A stretch of DNA of 64,000 bases. Origin: Cystobacter ferrugineus. GTDB taxonomy: Bacteria; Myxococcota; Myxococcia; Myxococcales; Myxococcaceae. Positions within the stretch are counted from its first letter, which is position 1. Each line of letters opens with the position of its first letter. Both the position numbers and the translations under genes were made by a program. The notes under the pieces were generated by a model. It was not told where the DNA came from. It worked only from the letters and a program-made list of their open reading frames with translations, and ran no database searches. Where the stretch lies: the NCBI RefSeq assembly GCF_001887355.1, contig NZ_MPIN01000003.1, positions 825,956-889,955 of the forward strand. Direction: 5' to 3'. Of this stretch, positions 53,095 to 60,953 are shown one piece after another.

Positions 53095-53919
53095 TCAGGG
53101 AGTGCCCGAGGAGCCCACGGCGTTCTTCTCCGAGGCGTTGCCCTTGATGATCTGGATGATCTCGCGGCGCTTCTGCTCGAGCACGCGGGTGCGCTCGCCC
53201 GACAAGAGCGTGGTGATGGTGGCGCGGCCGCGCTCCTCGATCATGTCCACGTCCTCCTCGTTGCGCAGCGACAGCGTGAGGTTGCCGAGCTCCGAGGCCA
53301 GGGTGAGGATCTCCGCCTCCTCGGGGATGACCATCAGCGTGATGTTGTTGTACTCGCGCTGGGACTCGGGGATGAGGTTGACGTTCGTGGTGCCCGTCAC
53401 CTTGCCGGTGGCCAGGACGATCACGTTCTGCAGGAGCGTCACCGCCACGCTCTCGTCCGTCTGCGGATCCCGGAAGGTGCCGATCACGTCCACGTGATCA
53501 TTGGGACGCACCCAGCCGCCCACCGACGTGGTGGTGCGCGAGTCGATGGTGACGGCGCGCACCTTCTTCTGCACCTTGGTGGACAGGCGCTCGGCGGCCT
53601 TGGTCGTCTCGAACTGGCTCCACAGCAGCGGGTCGCCCGTCTGCAGCGCCACGAGCACCTTCTGGCCCACCACGTAGTTGGCCGAGTCCGGCTTGACCAC
53701 CGAGGAGGTGACGAACTGCTCGGGCACCTGGCGCTGGCTGATCATCTCGAAGGTGATGACGGTCCCCTCGGGCAGATCCTGCGTGGCCACCACCACCGGC
53801 ACCAGGTTCCAGCCCCGGCGTACGTCCGCCTCCTTCTTCTTGATGGCGGACCACGCGATGATTCCAGCCAGCAGGCCGAGGCCCAGCGCGATGATCAGAG
53901 GAGTCTTACCCTTCAACAT
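53095..53919 (-). CDS. cpaB: CpaB/RcpC-type pilus assembly protein
   Basis: 274 residues. One N-terminal transmembrane segment (LIIALGLGLLAGIIAWSAI) is followed by a SAF domain (about 38-105, DLPEGTVITFEMISQR) and an RcpC domain with NDHVDVIGTFRD and TLLQNVIVLATG. CpaB homologues interact with the secretin in the periplasm. GGAGG lies upstream of ATG 53919. It is the first gene of the minus-strand unit, with a good promoter upstream. Confidence 0.92.
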   Translation of the reverse strand: MLKGKTPLIIALGLGLLAGIIAWSAIKKKEADVRRGWNLVPVVVATQDLPEGTVITFEMISQRQVPEQFVTSSVVKPDSANYVVGQKVLVALQTGDPLLWSQFETTKAAERLSTKVQKKVRAVTIDSRTTTSVGGWVRPNDHVDVIGTFRDPQTDESVAVTLLQNVIVLATGKVTGTTNVNLIPESQREYNNITLMVIPEEAEILTLASELGNLTLSLRNEEDVDMIEERGRATITTLLSGERTRVLEQKRREIIQIIKGNASEKNAVGSSGTP

Positions 53920-54023
53920 GTCTTGAGGACCTCCAAAAGCGGGGGGTCGCCCGCAGGGGGCGGGAATGCGGCGGTGCGGGAGCTGTTCTGCAAAGCGGGG
54001 GCCCGAGGCACCAGCGGGCGGTG

Positions 54024-54053
54024 ATGTTATCCAGTAGTCAAGGAAGGTGTCAA
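54024..54053 (-). promoter_or_regulatory. Sigma-70 promoter of cpaB-tadB-tadC
   Basis: On the minus strand a perfect TTGACA (54053-54048), an 18-bp spacer and TAACAT (54029-54024), about 105 bp upstream of the cpaB start. Confidence 0.55.
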
Positions 54054-54170
54054 AGACGCGAGAGTGCGGTTGGTTACCTGCCCTACCCGCCGCGTCGGCC
54101 GTCCCGGAAACCTGACACGTTGCTTCGCCGGTGGACTCCCCTCGGACGGCCACCTGACCGATACACGCCC

Positions 54171-54186
54171 TGGCACGGATGTCGCT
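54171..54186 (+). promoter_or_regulatory. Sigma-54-like promoter before the TadE-led operon
   Basis: TGGCACG-GATG-TCGCT matches the -24/-12 consensus TGGCACG-N4-TTGCW with one mismatch and exact GG-to-GC spacing. The predicted start, around 54197, would fall after the ATG at 54189, so translation would begin at ATG 54201 with a very short leader. Chance matches cannot be excluded. Confidence 0.4.
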
Positions 54187-54188
54187 AG

Positions 54189-55214
54189 ATGGCGGCATTC
54201 ATGAGTGAACACAACCCCCCGTCCCGGGAATCAGGGCAAGCGGCGGTCGAATCGGCACTGGTGCTGCCGCTCATGGTCTTCCTCGGTCTGGGCCTCATCC
54301 AGCTCACGATGATGCAGCAGGCCAAGCTGATGACCGAGTACGCGGCGTACTGCGCGGCGCGCACGGGCATCGTGTGGAACGGCAACAACGAGCGCATGCA
54401 CGACGCGGCCATCATGGCGCTGCTGCCGACCATGGGCCGCACGGACACCCTGCTGCACCTGGGCAAGACGTGGGCGCTGGCGCAGCTCTACGACGAGGCG
54501 CTGCAGCTTCTGGCCTGGCCGAACAAGAAGCAGAGCGATGATCCCAAGGCGGGCTCGACGAAGACATCGAGCGTGCCGGCGTCGGTGAACGGCTCCAACC
54601 TCTTCGGCCAGGTGCGCGTCGACACGGTGAACCCCTCCTGGTACTCGCCCATCAAGAGCGTGTGGAAGCTGCGCTCGGGCGCGGGCTGGAAGGAGCTGGA
54701 CTTCGACGGGCCGGACACCTACCCGCAGGTGCCCTCGCTGGAGTCGAAGATCGCCAAGTTCTTCAACCTGGCCCTGCCGGACAACGACGAGGAGGTCTAC
54801 CGCAAGGCCACCGTGCTGAGCATCCGGGTGCGCTACTGGTACGAGCTGCGCGTGCCCTTCGCCAACTGGATCATCTTCACGTCCTGGTGGGCGGCCAACG
54901 CGGGCGTGACCCTGGGCGGCGCCATCTACAAGCCCACGACCGACTCGGGCGCTCGCATCACCAGCAAGAAGGGCGGCATGAGCGAGGTGGGCGCGGTGCC
55001 CGTCAAGGGAATCGAGCACCAGCGCGGCTACAACTCGCTCTACGGGCCGGAGATGACCGTGCTCTGGATGCTGGCCACCGGCAGCATCCCGCTGCTCTCG
55101 AAGTACGTGGGCAAGCGCTACTTCATCCCGCTGACGGCCACCTACAGCATGCGGATGCAGTCGAACTTCTACTACAAGTGGCTGATGCACCTGGAACCGG
55201 AGTGGGGACTGTAG
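54189..55214 (+). CDS. TadE-type prepilin-like protein, oversized (1)
   Basis: 341 residues. A prepilin-like motif G16-QAAVES places glutamate at +5, followed by a hydrophobic helix (ALVLPLMVFLGLGLIQL), as in TadE pseudopilins. The remaining about 300 residues are a large soluble region with few cysteines, containing the aromatic cluster WIIFTSWW; typical TadE is only 130-200 residues. Start: ATG 54189 or 54201, neither with a strong ribosome-binding site. It is first in the plus-strand seven-gene unit. Confidence 0.8.
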   Translation: MAAFMSEHNPPSRESGQAAVESALVLPLMVFLGLGLIQLTMMQQAKLMTEYAAYCAARTGIVWNGNNERMHDAAIMALLPTMGRTDTLLHLGKTWALAQLYDEALQLLAWPNKKQSDDPKAGSTKTSSVPASVNGSNLFGQVRVDTVNPSWYSPIKSVWKLRSGAGWKELDFDGPDTYPQVPSLESKIAKFFNLALPDNDEEVYRKATVLSIRVRYWYELRVPFANWIIFTSWWAANAGVTLGGAIYKPTTDSGARITSKKGGMSEVGAVPVKGIEHQRGYNSLYGPEMTVLWMLATGSIPLLSKYVGKRYFIPLTATYSMRMQSNFYYKWLMHLEPEWGL

Positions 55215-55218
55215 AGCC

Positions 55219-57231
55219 ATGCTGACCCGTGCTCTTCGAAGAGGCATGAAGCGGCAGGAGGGCCAGGCCCTGGTGCTCGCCTGCCTGTTGATGCTCATCC
55301 TGAGCGTCGCGCTCATCACGACGGTGAACATCGGCCATGGGGTGCACGAGCGCATCCGCCTGCAGAACACGGCGGACGCGGCGGCCTACTCCACGGCGGC
55401 GATGGAGGCGCGCGCGTTCAACTTCTACGCGTTCACCAACCGCACCCAGGTGTCGCACTACGTGTCGGCGATGGTGTGGCAGTCGCTCGACTCGTTCCTG
55501 TTCTCCATCCAGGCGTTCCTGACGGACATCTTCGGCTTCATGCGCACCATCGGTCCGTGTTTCCCCTCGGACTCACGCAGCAGTTACTGGATCGTCGTCT
55601 GCGCGGTGCTCGACAAGCTGCCCTACATCAGCATCATCATGAAGGCGCTGGACATCGTCTACAAGGCGATCCGGGGGATCCTCATCCTCATGAGCAAGAT
55701 CATGGACCCCATCGACTCCGTCATCGGAAAGGTGGTGGTGCCCGGGCACCGGATGCTCAACGGGGTGATGGCGGGCGCGGCCACCGCGGTGATGATGTCC
55801 ACGTCCACCTACGTGCTGGGCACCTCCAACGCGATCATCGCCGCGAACGATCCCAACGTGGACTCGCTCATCCCGCAGACGCTCGCGGGGGTCATCAATC
55901 AGTGCCTCTACAACCGCACCCACTACAAGCAGGCCAACGGCACGCCGTTCTCTCCGGTCAACCCGTTCAAGGAACTGGACCCCACGCAGCGGGAGGAGAA
56001 CAGCAAGGTCGCCCGCGCCAAGCGGGTGATGGCGGGGATCACCAACGCCACGCGCTTCCCCTGTGACGCGAAGTCGGGCATCTGCCCGGAGACGTTGGTC
56101 ACCAAGCGCACCCTGGGCGCGCTGCTGCCCATCCCCGATTGGCTCTCGCCCCTGGAGTCGTTCCTCGACAGCATCCCCAAGTGGGGCCAGACGCGCTTTC
56201 TCACCTACAAGCTCGGCTACGGCACGGATGAGAACGAGACGGGGGCCAAGTCCAAGAAGCGCAACAAGATCCGCGAGATGAACGACCTGCCCAACCTCCC
56301 CATGGGCATGATCGCCCAGGGAGACATCCTCGCCGCGGACGACCCGTATTACATCAAGCTGGGGCCGAGCAAGATCGGCGTTGTCAACAACCCCTTCAGC
56401 TGTCCCAAGGAGAGGAAATCGAGCGACGAGCGGACGTGGCGCGACTGCTGGGGAGACCCGCGCGAGGACAAGGACAGCACGCTCAAGACGAGCATCTGGG
56501 CCTTGAGCAAGGGTGAGCGCAAGGGCGGCGCGCACTGGCGGGTGGTATTCCCCGGCCAGGCCTCCGACGAGGATGACGAGGAGGTGGGGATCTACGAGAG
56601 CAAGCCCTGTCTGTTGAGGGAGCCTGTCTTCAAGAAGTGCTTGTTCAAGATCTCCGTGTACGTGGCCAACACCCGGATCGATCCGGATGACAAGAACCAC
56701 CCCTGGGAAGGTCTGATGCCCTTCCCGCACTTCGAGCCCGGCGACTACGCGAAGGACTGCGGAGGAGGCTTCGGCTCCGACCCCAGCACCACGGAGATGG
56801 CCCAGCGCAAGCACGACTTCAACCAGCCGTCGACCTGGGTGCTGCTCAACAAGAGCACGGACGAGTTGCACAACTCCAAGGCGGACCAGACCGGCGCCAC
56901 CTACAACCGGCCGGGCCTGCTCAACGACAGCGGCAAGCTCACCTTCTCCATGGGCTCGTCGTCCACGACGCTGGACCTGGACAACGATCGCAAGAAGCTG
57001 GAGATCGCCGGCTTCCAGATCTCCTCGGGCATGAGCGTCATCTCGCGCGGACAGACGTACTACCACCGGCCCGGCAACTGGACCGAGCAGCCCAACTTCT
57101 TCAACCCCTACTGGAGACCGCGCCTGGCGGCCGTCTGGCAGGGCCGGGAGTCGCTGCCGCTCATCAACAAGCTCACCAACGCGCTGCCCGAGTCCGTGCG
57201 CGACACGCCCGCGAAGATCATCACCCACTGA
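55219..57231 (+). CDS. TadG-like pilus-associated protein
   Basis: 670 residues. EGQALVLACLLMLILSVALI followed by HERIRLQNTADAAAYSTA is the TadG/TadE-G-like N-terminus. Unlike its neighbours it lacks glutamate at +5 (QALVL), so it is probably not cleaved by the prepilin peptidase. A second hydrophobic region (about 125-160) and a large cysteine-bearing domain follow (for example CDAKSGIC, CLLREPVFKKCLF). No von Willebrand MIDAS motif was found. It starts four bases after the previous stop; ATG 55246 is an alternative. Confidence 0.78.
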   Translation: MLTRALRRGMKRQEGQALVLACLLMLILSVALITTVNIGHGVHERIRLQNTADAAAYSTAAMEARAFNFYAFTNRTQVSHYVSAMVWQSLDSFLFSIQAFLTDIFGFMRTIGPCFPSDSRSSYWIVVCAVLDKLPYISIIMKALDIVYKAIRGILILMSKIMDPIDSVIGKVVVPGHRMLNGVMAGAATAVMMSTSTYVLGTSNAIIAANDPNVDSLIPQTLAGVINQCLYNRTHYKQANGTPFSPVNPFKELDPTQREENSKVARAKRVMAGITNATRFPCDAKSGICPETLVTKRTLGALLPIPDWLSPLESFLDSIPKWGQTRFLTYKLGYGTDENETGAKSKKRNKIREMNDLPNLPMGMIAQGDILAADDPYYIKLGPSKIGVVNNPFSCPKERKSSDERTWRDCWGDPREDKDSTLKTSIWALSKGERKGGAHWRVVFPGQASDEDDEEVGIYESKPCLLREPVFKKCLFKISVYVANTRIDPDDKNHPWEGLMPFPHFEPGDYAKDCGGGFGSDPSTTEMAQRKHDFNQPSTWVLLNKSTDELHNSKADQTGATYNRPGLLNDSGKLTFSMGSSSTTLDLDNDRKKLEIAGFQISSGMSVISRGQTYYHRPGNWTEQPNFFNPYWRPRLAAVWQGRESLPLINKLTNALPESVRDTPAKIITH

Positions 57232-57239
57232 GAACCGTC

Positions 57240-58388
57240 ATGCTCCGCTCACGCGCACACAAGAAGACCGTCCGGCGCGGCGCCGCCATCGTGGAGTTCG
57301 CGCTCGTGGTGCCCATCCTGGTGTCCATCCTCATGTTCAGCATGTTCCTGAGCGACATCATCCGGGCGAAGCTCAAGATGCAGGAGGCGAGCCGCTACAC
57401 GGCGTGGGAGATGAGCAGCTACACGCTGAGCGACTACGGCAGCGCGGATCATGACAAGGCCTTCGAGACCGCCCAGAAGGCGGCGGTGGACGAGGCGACC
57501 GAGCGCTACAAGGACCTGGACTCGCTCGAGCCCGACGGCAAGTTCGGCTTCATGCTGAGCGCGGATCCGGTGCAGGTGAAGGTGGAGAACCAGACCGTGG
57601 CGGGCATCGACCTGAGCCGGGTGTTCGAGGGCAGCGGAGGCAGCGGCCCCGAGGTCGCCGGCGCGGTGGGCAAGACGCTCAACTTCTTCCTCGACCACTT
57701 CGAGATGAACACCAAGGGGCAGGTGCAGGTGGAGATCACCAGCAGGCTCGCCAGCCTCGGGCTGCCCCGCAACTACCTGCAGCAGGAGCAGAAGGGTTTC
57801 TTCGACGTGGACAACTGGGGCGGCAAGGACCTGAGCAACCTGCCCGTGAAGAACCGCTACACGCTCATCGCCAACGGGTGGCACCTGCCGGACGGAGCCA
57901 ACGCCGTCATGGCCCCCAAGCGGGCGGGCGTGCACAGCGGTGGTGACAGCCAGCACGGCATGGCCGTACAGGTGGCGAGGATGACGTTCCTCGGTGTAGG
58001 AAACTACGCGGACAAGGTGGGGTTGGGCGGGCTCAGCGATATCGCCAACTTCGTGTTCCCCGACTTCTTCGGACCCTTCGTGGCCGCCAACAACTATGAG
58101 CCCTCGGCCGAGGGGAACGAATGCAACAAGCCGGGGCACGGCGCCTCGTTGGGGCTCAACAACCTCAACAAGTATCCCGGCCTGGACGATGACGCCCAGC
58201 GCTGCTTCGACACGGCCCCCTTCCGCGATACCCAGGCCTACGACAACTCGCTCTACCGCAAGGTGTTCATGGCCCGGGGCAACAGCTTCATGGGCTGCAA
58301 GAACGAGCAGGCGGACATGCCCAACACGCCCGCCCCTGATCCCAGCGTCCAGAAGGACAAGAACAAGAAGAAGGTGTCGTGCGAGTAA
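57240..58388 (+). CDS. TadE-type prepilin-like protein, oversized (2)
   Basis: 382 residues. Prepilin-like motif RRG14-AAIVEF with glutamate at +5, then VVPILVSILMFSMFLSDII. The long soluble part (about 340 residues) includes late cysteines (CNKPG, CFDTA, CKNEQ) and a lysine-rich C-terminus. No catalytic motif recognised. It starts eight bases after the TadG-like stop and overlaps the next GTG start. Confidence 0.8.
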   Translation: MLRSRAHKKTVRRGAAIVEFALVVPILVSILMFSMFLSDIIRAKLKMQEASRYTAWEMSSYTLSDYGSADHDKAFETAQKAAVDEATERYKDLDSLEPDGKFGFMLSADPVQVKVENQTVAGIDLSRVFEGSGGSGPEVAGAVGKTLNFFLDHFEMNTKGQVQVEITSRLASLGLPRNYLQQEQKGFFDVDNWGGKDLSNLPVKNRYTLIANGWHLPDGANAVMAPKRAGVHSGGDSQHGMAVQVARMTFLGVGNYADKVGLGGLSDIANFVFPDFFGPFVAANNYEPSAEGNECNKPGHGASLGLNNLNKYPGLDDDAQRCFDTAPFRDTQAYDNSLYRKVFMARGNSFMGCKNEQADMPNTPAPDPSVQKDKNKKKVSCE

Positions 58389-59155
58389 ACCCCCTCCCCC
58401 TCCTGGCGTTGCTCCTCTGGGCCCCCGTGTCGCGGGCCGAGCAGGAGCTCGCGGTCTACCCTGGCACCGTGCACACGCGGATCGGCAATGATCTGCTCAT
58501 CGACGGCCAGTACCACCGCATGGCCTACTTCACCACGAAGGACTCCCTGGAGAAGGTGGCGAAGTACTTCCAGGGCTACTGGAGGAAGCAGGGCTATCCG
58601 GTCGTCGTGGAGGGGGACTTGAAGAACGAGGCCGTGGTGTCGGCCTTCTACACCCGCGAGGGGCTCCAGCGGGCCGTGGTGCTGCGGGCCGAGCGGGACA
58701 GGACGGTGGGCTTCACCGTGCTCAAGGATCTCTGGCTGTACGAGAAGCCGCCGGATGCGGGCAAGGGCCGCTTCATCCAGATCGAGGGCTCGCTCTTCAG
58801 CGCGGACGTGGGCTCGAGGGATGAGGCCGGCAGCACCCAGCACCGCACCCAGGTGGTGGAGCGAGGCCTGGACGAGGTGCGGCAGGAGATCGTCTCCAAG
58901 ATGAGCGCCACGGGCTACAAGCCGGTGCGCGAGTCCGGAGGCAAGCTGGATGGCCAGCGCAACATCGTGCTCGAGTTCACGCGCGGGGCCGAGCAGGCGC
59001 TCACCACGCTGGTGGAGCTGGCGCCCTCGCAGGTGGCCGTGTCGCAGAGCTGGGTGGGAACGGACCGGCCGGACGGAATGCCCAACGCGGACGCCGTGCG
59101 CCAGGCGCGCGAGGAGCACGCGCGCGAAGTCCAGCGCCGGGAGAAGAAGCCATGA
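58379..59155 (+). CDS. Exported protein of unknown family (Tad-like locus)
   Basis: 258 residues from GTG 58379, which overlaps the previous gene by ten bases and has AAGAAGG upstream. A signal peptide (NPLPLLALLLWAPVSRA) is present. The mature protein shows two similar-looking halves around YFTTKDSLEKVAKYFQGYW and a later VEFTRGAEQ-like LEFTRGAEQALTTLVEL. No family recognised. Its place between pilin genes suggests a periplasmic assembly factor. Confidence 0.65.
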   Translation: MRVNPLPLLALLLWAPVSRAEQELAVYPGTVHTRIGNDLLIDGQYHRMAYFTTKDSLEKVAKYFQGYWRKQGYPVVVEGDLKNEAVVSAFYTREGLQRAVVLRAERDRTVGFTVLKDLWLYEKPPDAGKGRFIQIEGSLFSADVGSRDEAGSTQHRTQVVERGLDEVRQEIVSKMSATGYKPVRESGGKLDGQRNIVLEFTRGAEQALTTLVELAPSQVAVSQSWVGTDRPDGMPNADAVRQAREEHAREVQRREKKP

Positions 59156-59949
59156 GCGCGCTGCTGTGCGCCGTGTCGGTGGCCCTGGTGGCGGCGGCCC
59201 CGCCGCAACTGTCCCGCGAAAGCCGGATGCTCTTCGAGACCGCCCCCACCCGGATGGAGGCCCGCGTCGGGGAGTGGGTGACGTACCAGATGGATGGCTC
59301 GCCCCAGCAGGGCTTCATGCGCCTGGCCGTCGTCGGCGAGGAGAAGGACGCCAAGGGGCGGGACGCGGTGTGGGTGGAGATGGAGTTCGGCAAGCACTCG
59401 GAGCTCAAGGCGCCGCTGGCGCAGTACCTCATGTTGGTGACGCGTGACGTGGGGCTGCGCTCGGAGGGCGTGACGCGGTTGTTCGTCAGCCAGGGCTACG
59501 AGAAGCTGCAAGAGGTGGAGCAGGACGCCCTGCCCCACTTCCTGGGCACGCCCAAGCCGGACGCGCCCCAGGGCGCCCTTCCCCCGCCCACCGAGCGGCT
59601 GTCCGCGGGTCCGGACACGAGCGTGACCCGGGGCAAGCCCGCGCGGGTCATGACGCTCGCGGGGACGGTGACGGCCGAGCCGATGGAGGTCCGCTACCGG
59701 CAGCTCGTCGTCAAGCGGTACTGGGTCAGCCGGGAGGTGCCCATCCTCCACCTGGCGAAGATCGAGTTTCCCCCCATCCAGTACGCGATGGAGGTGCGCG
59801 ACCATGGCGTGGATGCCCGGCCCCGCATGGTACGCCCCTCTCCGAACGACAAGAAGATGACCCTGGGGACCGAGGAGCAGCTACCCTCGCGCTTCAAGTT
59901 CCAGTCTCCCGCCGAGACCGATTCAGAGTCGAAGGACAACCTCCCATGA
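59152..59949 (+). CDS. Exported protein of unknown family (Tad-like locus)
   Basis: 265 residues. Signal-like N-terminus (MSALLCAVSVALVAAAPP). The mature part is beta-rich, with VGEWVTYQMDGSPQQGFMRL and YRQLVVKRYWVSREVPILHL, reminiscent of small periplasmic beta-sandwich proteins but without a match I can name. ATGA overlap at its start and an ATGA overlap with the Flp-like pilin gene at its end. Confidence 0.65.
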   Translation: MSALLCAVSVALVAAAPPQLSRESRMLFETAPTRMEARVGEWVTYQMDGSPQQGFMRLAVVGEEKDAKGRDAVWVEMEFGKHSELKAPLAQYLMLVTRDVGLRSEGVTRLFVSQGYEKLQEVEQDALPHFLGTPKPDAPQGALPPPTERLSAGPDTSVTRGKPARVMTLAGTVTAEPMEVRYRQLVVKRYWVSREVPILHLAKIEFPPIQYAMEVRDHGVDARPRMVRPSPNDKKMTLGTEEQLPSRFKFQSPAETDSESKDNLP

Positions 59950-60173
59950 AGACGCCCGTGCCGACCCATACGCTCCGCCGCCGCGCCCGTCGTGGCCAGG
60001 CCATGGTGGAGTACTCCGTCATCAACTGGTTCCTGGTGTTCTTCCTCATCGTGATGATGAGCGTCGACCTGGGCAACGGGGACGAGAAGATGAACGTCAT
60101 CGACGCCTTCCTGCGCGCGTACCAGATCTATTACGACTCGTTCTACTTCGTGCTCAACCTGCCGTTCCCGTGA
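59946..60173 (+). CDS. Flp-like (type IVc) prepilin
   Basis: 75 residues. A basic leader (RRRARRG, ending at G17) is followed by QAMVEYSVINWFLVFFLIVM. G17 and the E22-Y23 pair at +5/+6 match the Flp prepilin cleavage motif G/xxxxEY. The mature 58-residue product has one hydrophobic helix and an unusual aromatic tail (AYQIYYDSFYFVLNLPFP). It overlaps both neighbours by four bases. It is the best candidate for the filament subunit of this locus; length fits Flp pilins. Confidence 0.82.
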   Translation: MKTPVPTHTLRRRARRGQAMVEYSVINWFLVFFLIVMMSVDLGNGDEKMNVIDAFLRAYQIYYDSFYFVLNLPFP

Positions 60174-60922
60174 AGCCCGCCCCGTCCCGCGCTCCCCCCG
60201 CCTCACCCGTCGCGCTCCGGGTCATCCACGGCATCGTCTTCGGTGGACTGACCGCCATCTGTGTCGTGGCGGGCATGGCGGAGTTCGAGCACCTGTGGCG
60301 CACCCAGGTGCAGCCCTTCCACGCCGGGCCGCCGCCGCGTCCGGCGCTGGTGCTGGCCATGCTCACCACTGTGGTGGCCATGGGCGTCATCCTGGTGCAG
60401 AGCCTGCGCGGGCGCAGCGCGCGGCTGCTGTGGTCGCTGTTCGTGCTCGCGGGCCTGGTGTTCACCCTCTGGGACACCCACGAGGGTCCCGTGCCGGGAC
60501 GCAGCACCCCCTCGGCCAACCTGAAGATCCTCCAGGTGGCCCGAGCGCTCCATGGCCGCATGGTGGAAGCGCTGCAGACCCGCGGCGCCCTCCCCGAGGA
60601 CGCGGAGAGCTGGCAGGAGGCGCTCCAGCAGGTGGCCCAGGGCCAACCCACGCCCGTGCGCACGCGCTCGTTCACGCCCCTGCCCTTTCGCATCCAGAAG
60701 GTGGACTCGCTCGAGGCCCTGCCCCCGGAGGCTCCGCCGGGCACGGTGTTCCTCTATGTCGTGGAGGGCGGCGTGGCCTACGAGCTCCAGGCGGTGGGCC
60801 TGTCTCCCGAGGGAGGCCCATGGCGGCTCCTGGCGCCCAATGGCGACCCCGTGGTCTTCCGAGGGGCCTACAATCCGGACCTCGCTCCGGCCTCCGGAGA
60901 AGGCGGGTCCGTGCCGCCGTGA
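60170..60922 (+). CDS. Small membrane protein, three TM segments (Tad-like locus)
   Basis: 250 residues from GTG 60170, which overlaps the pilin stop (GTGA). Three hydrophobic segments at about 18-40, 58-78 and 85-103, then a soluble C-terminal domain of about 145 residues rich in proline and glutamate. No family recognised. It is the last gene of the plus-strand operon; the anti-sigma gene ends 31 bp downstream on the other strand. Confidence 0.65.
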   Translation: MKPAPSRAPPASPVALRVIHGIVFGGLTAICVVAGMAEFEHLWRTQVQPFHAGPPPRPALVLAMLTTVVAMGVILVQSLRGRSARLLWSLFVLAGLVFTLWDTHEGPVPGRSTPSANLKILQVARALHGRMVEALQTRGALPEDAESWQEALQQVAQGQPTPVRTRSFTPLPFRIQKVDSLEALPPEAPPGTVFLYVVEGGVAYELQAVGLSPEGGPWRLLAPNGDPVVFRGAYNPDLAPASGEGGSVPP

Positions 60923-60953
60923 GTCGGCGGCATCCCGTGCCAGCGGGGCGGAG

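Noticed and set aside
53919-54198. Upstream extension of the cpaB frame
   Set aside because: The frame stays open, but CpaB proteins start at the membrane helix, GGAGG precedes ATG 53919, and a strong promoter lies inside the extension.
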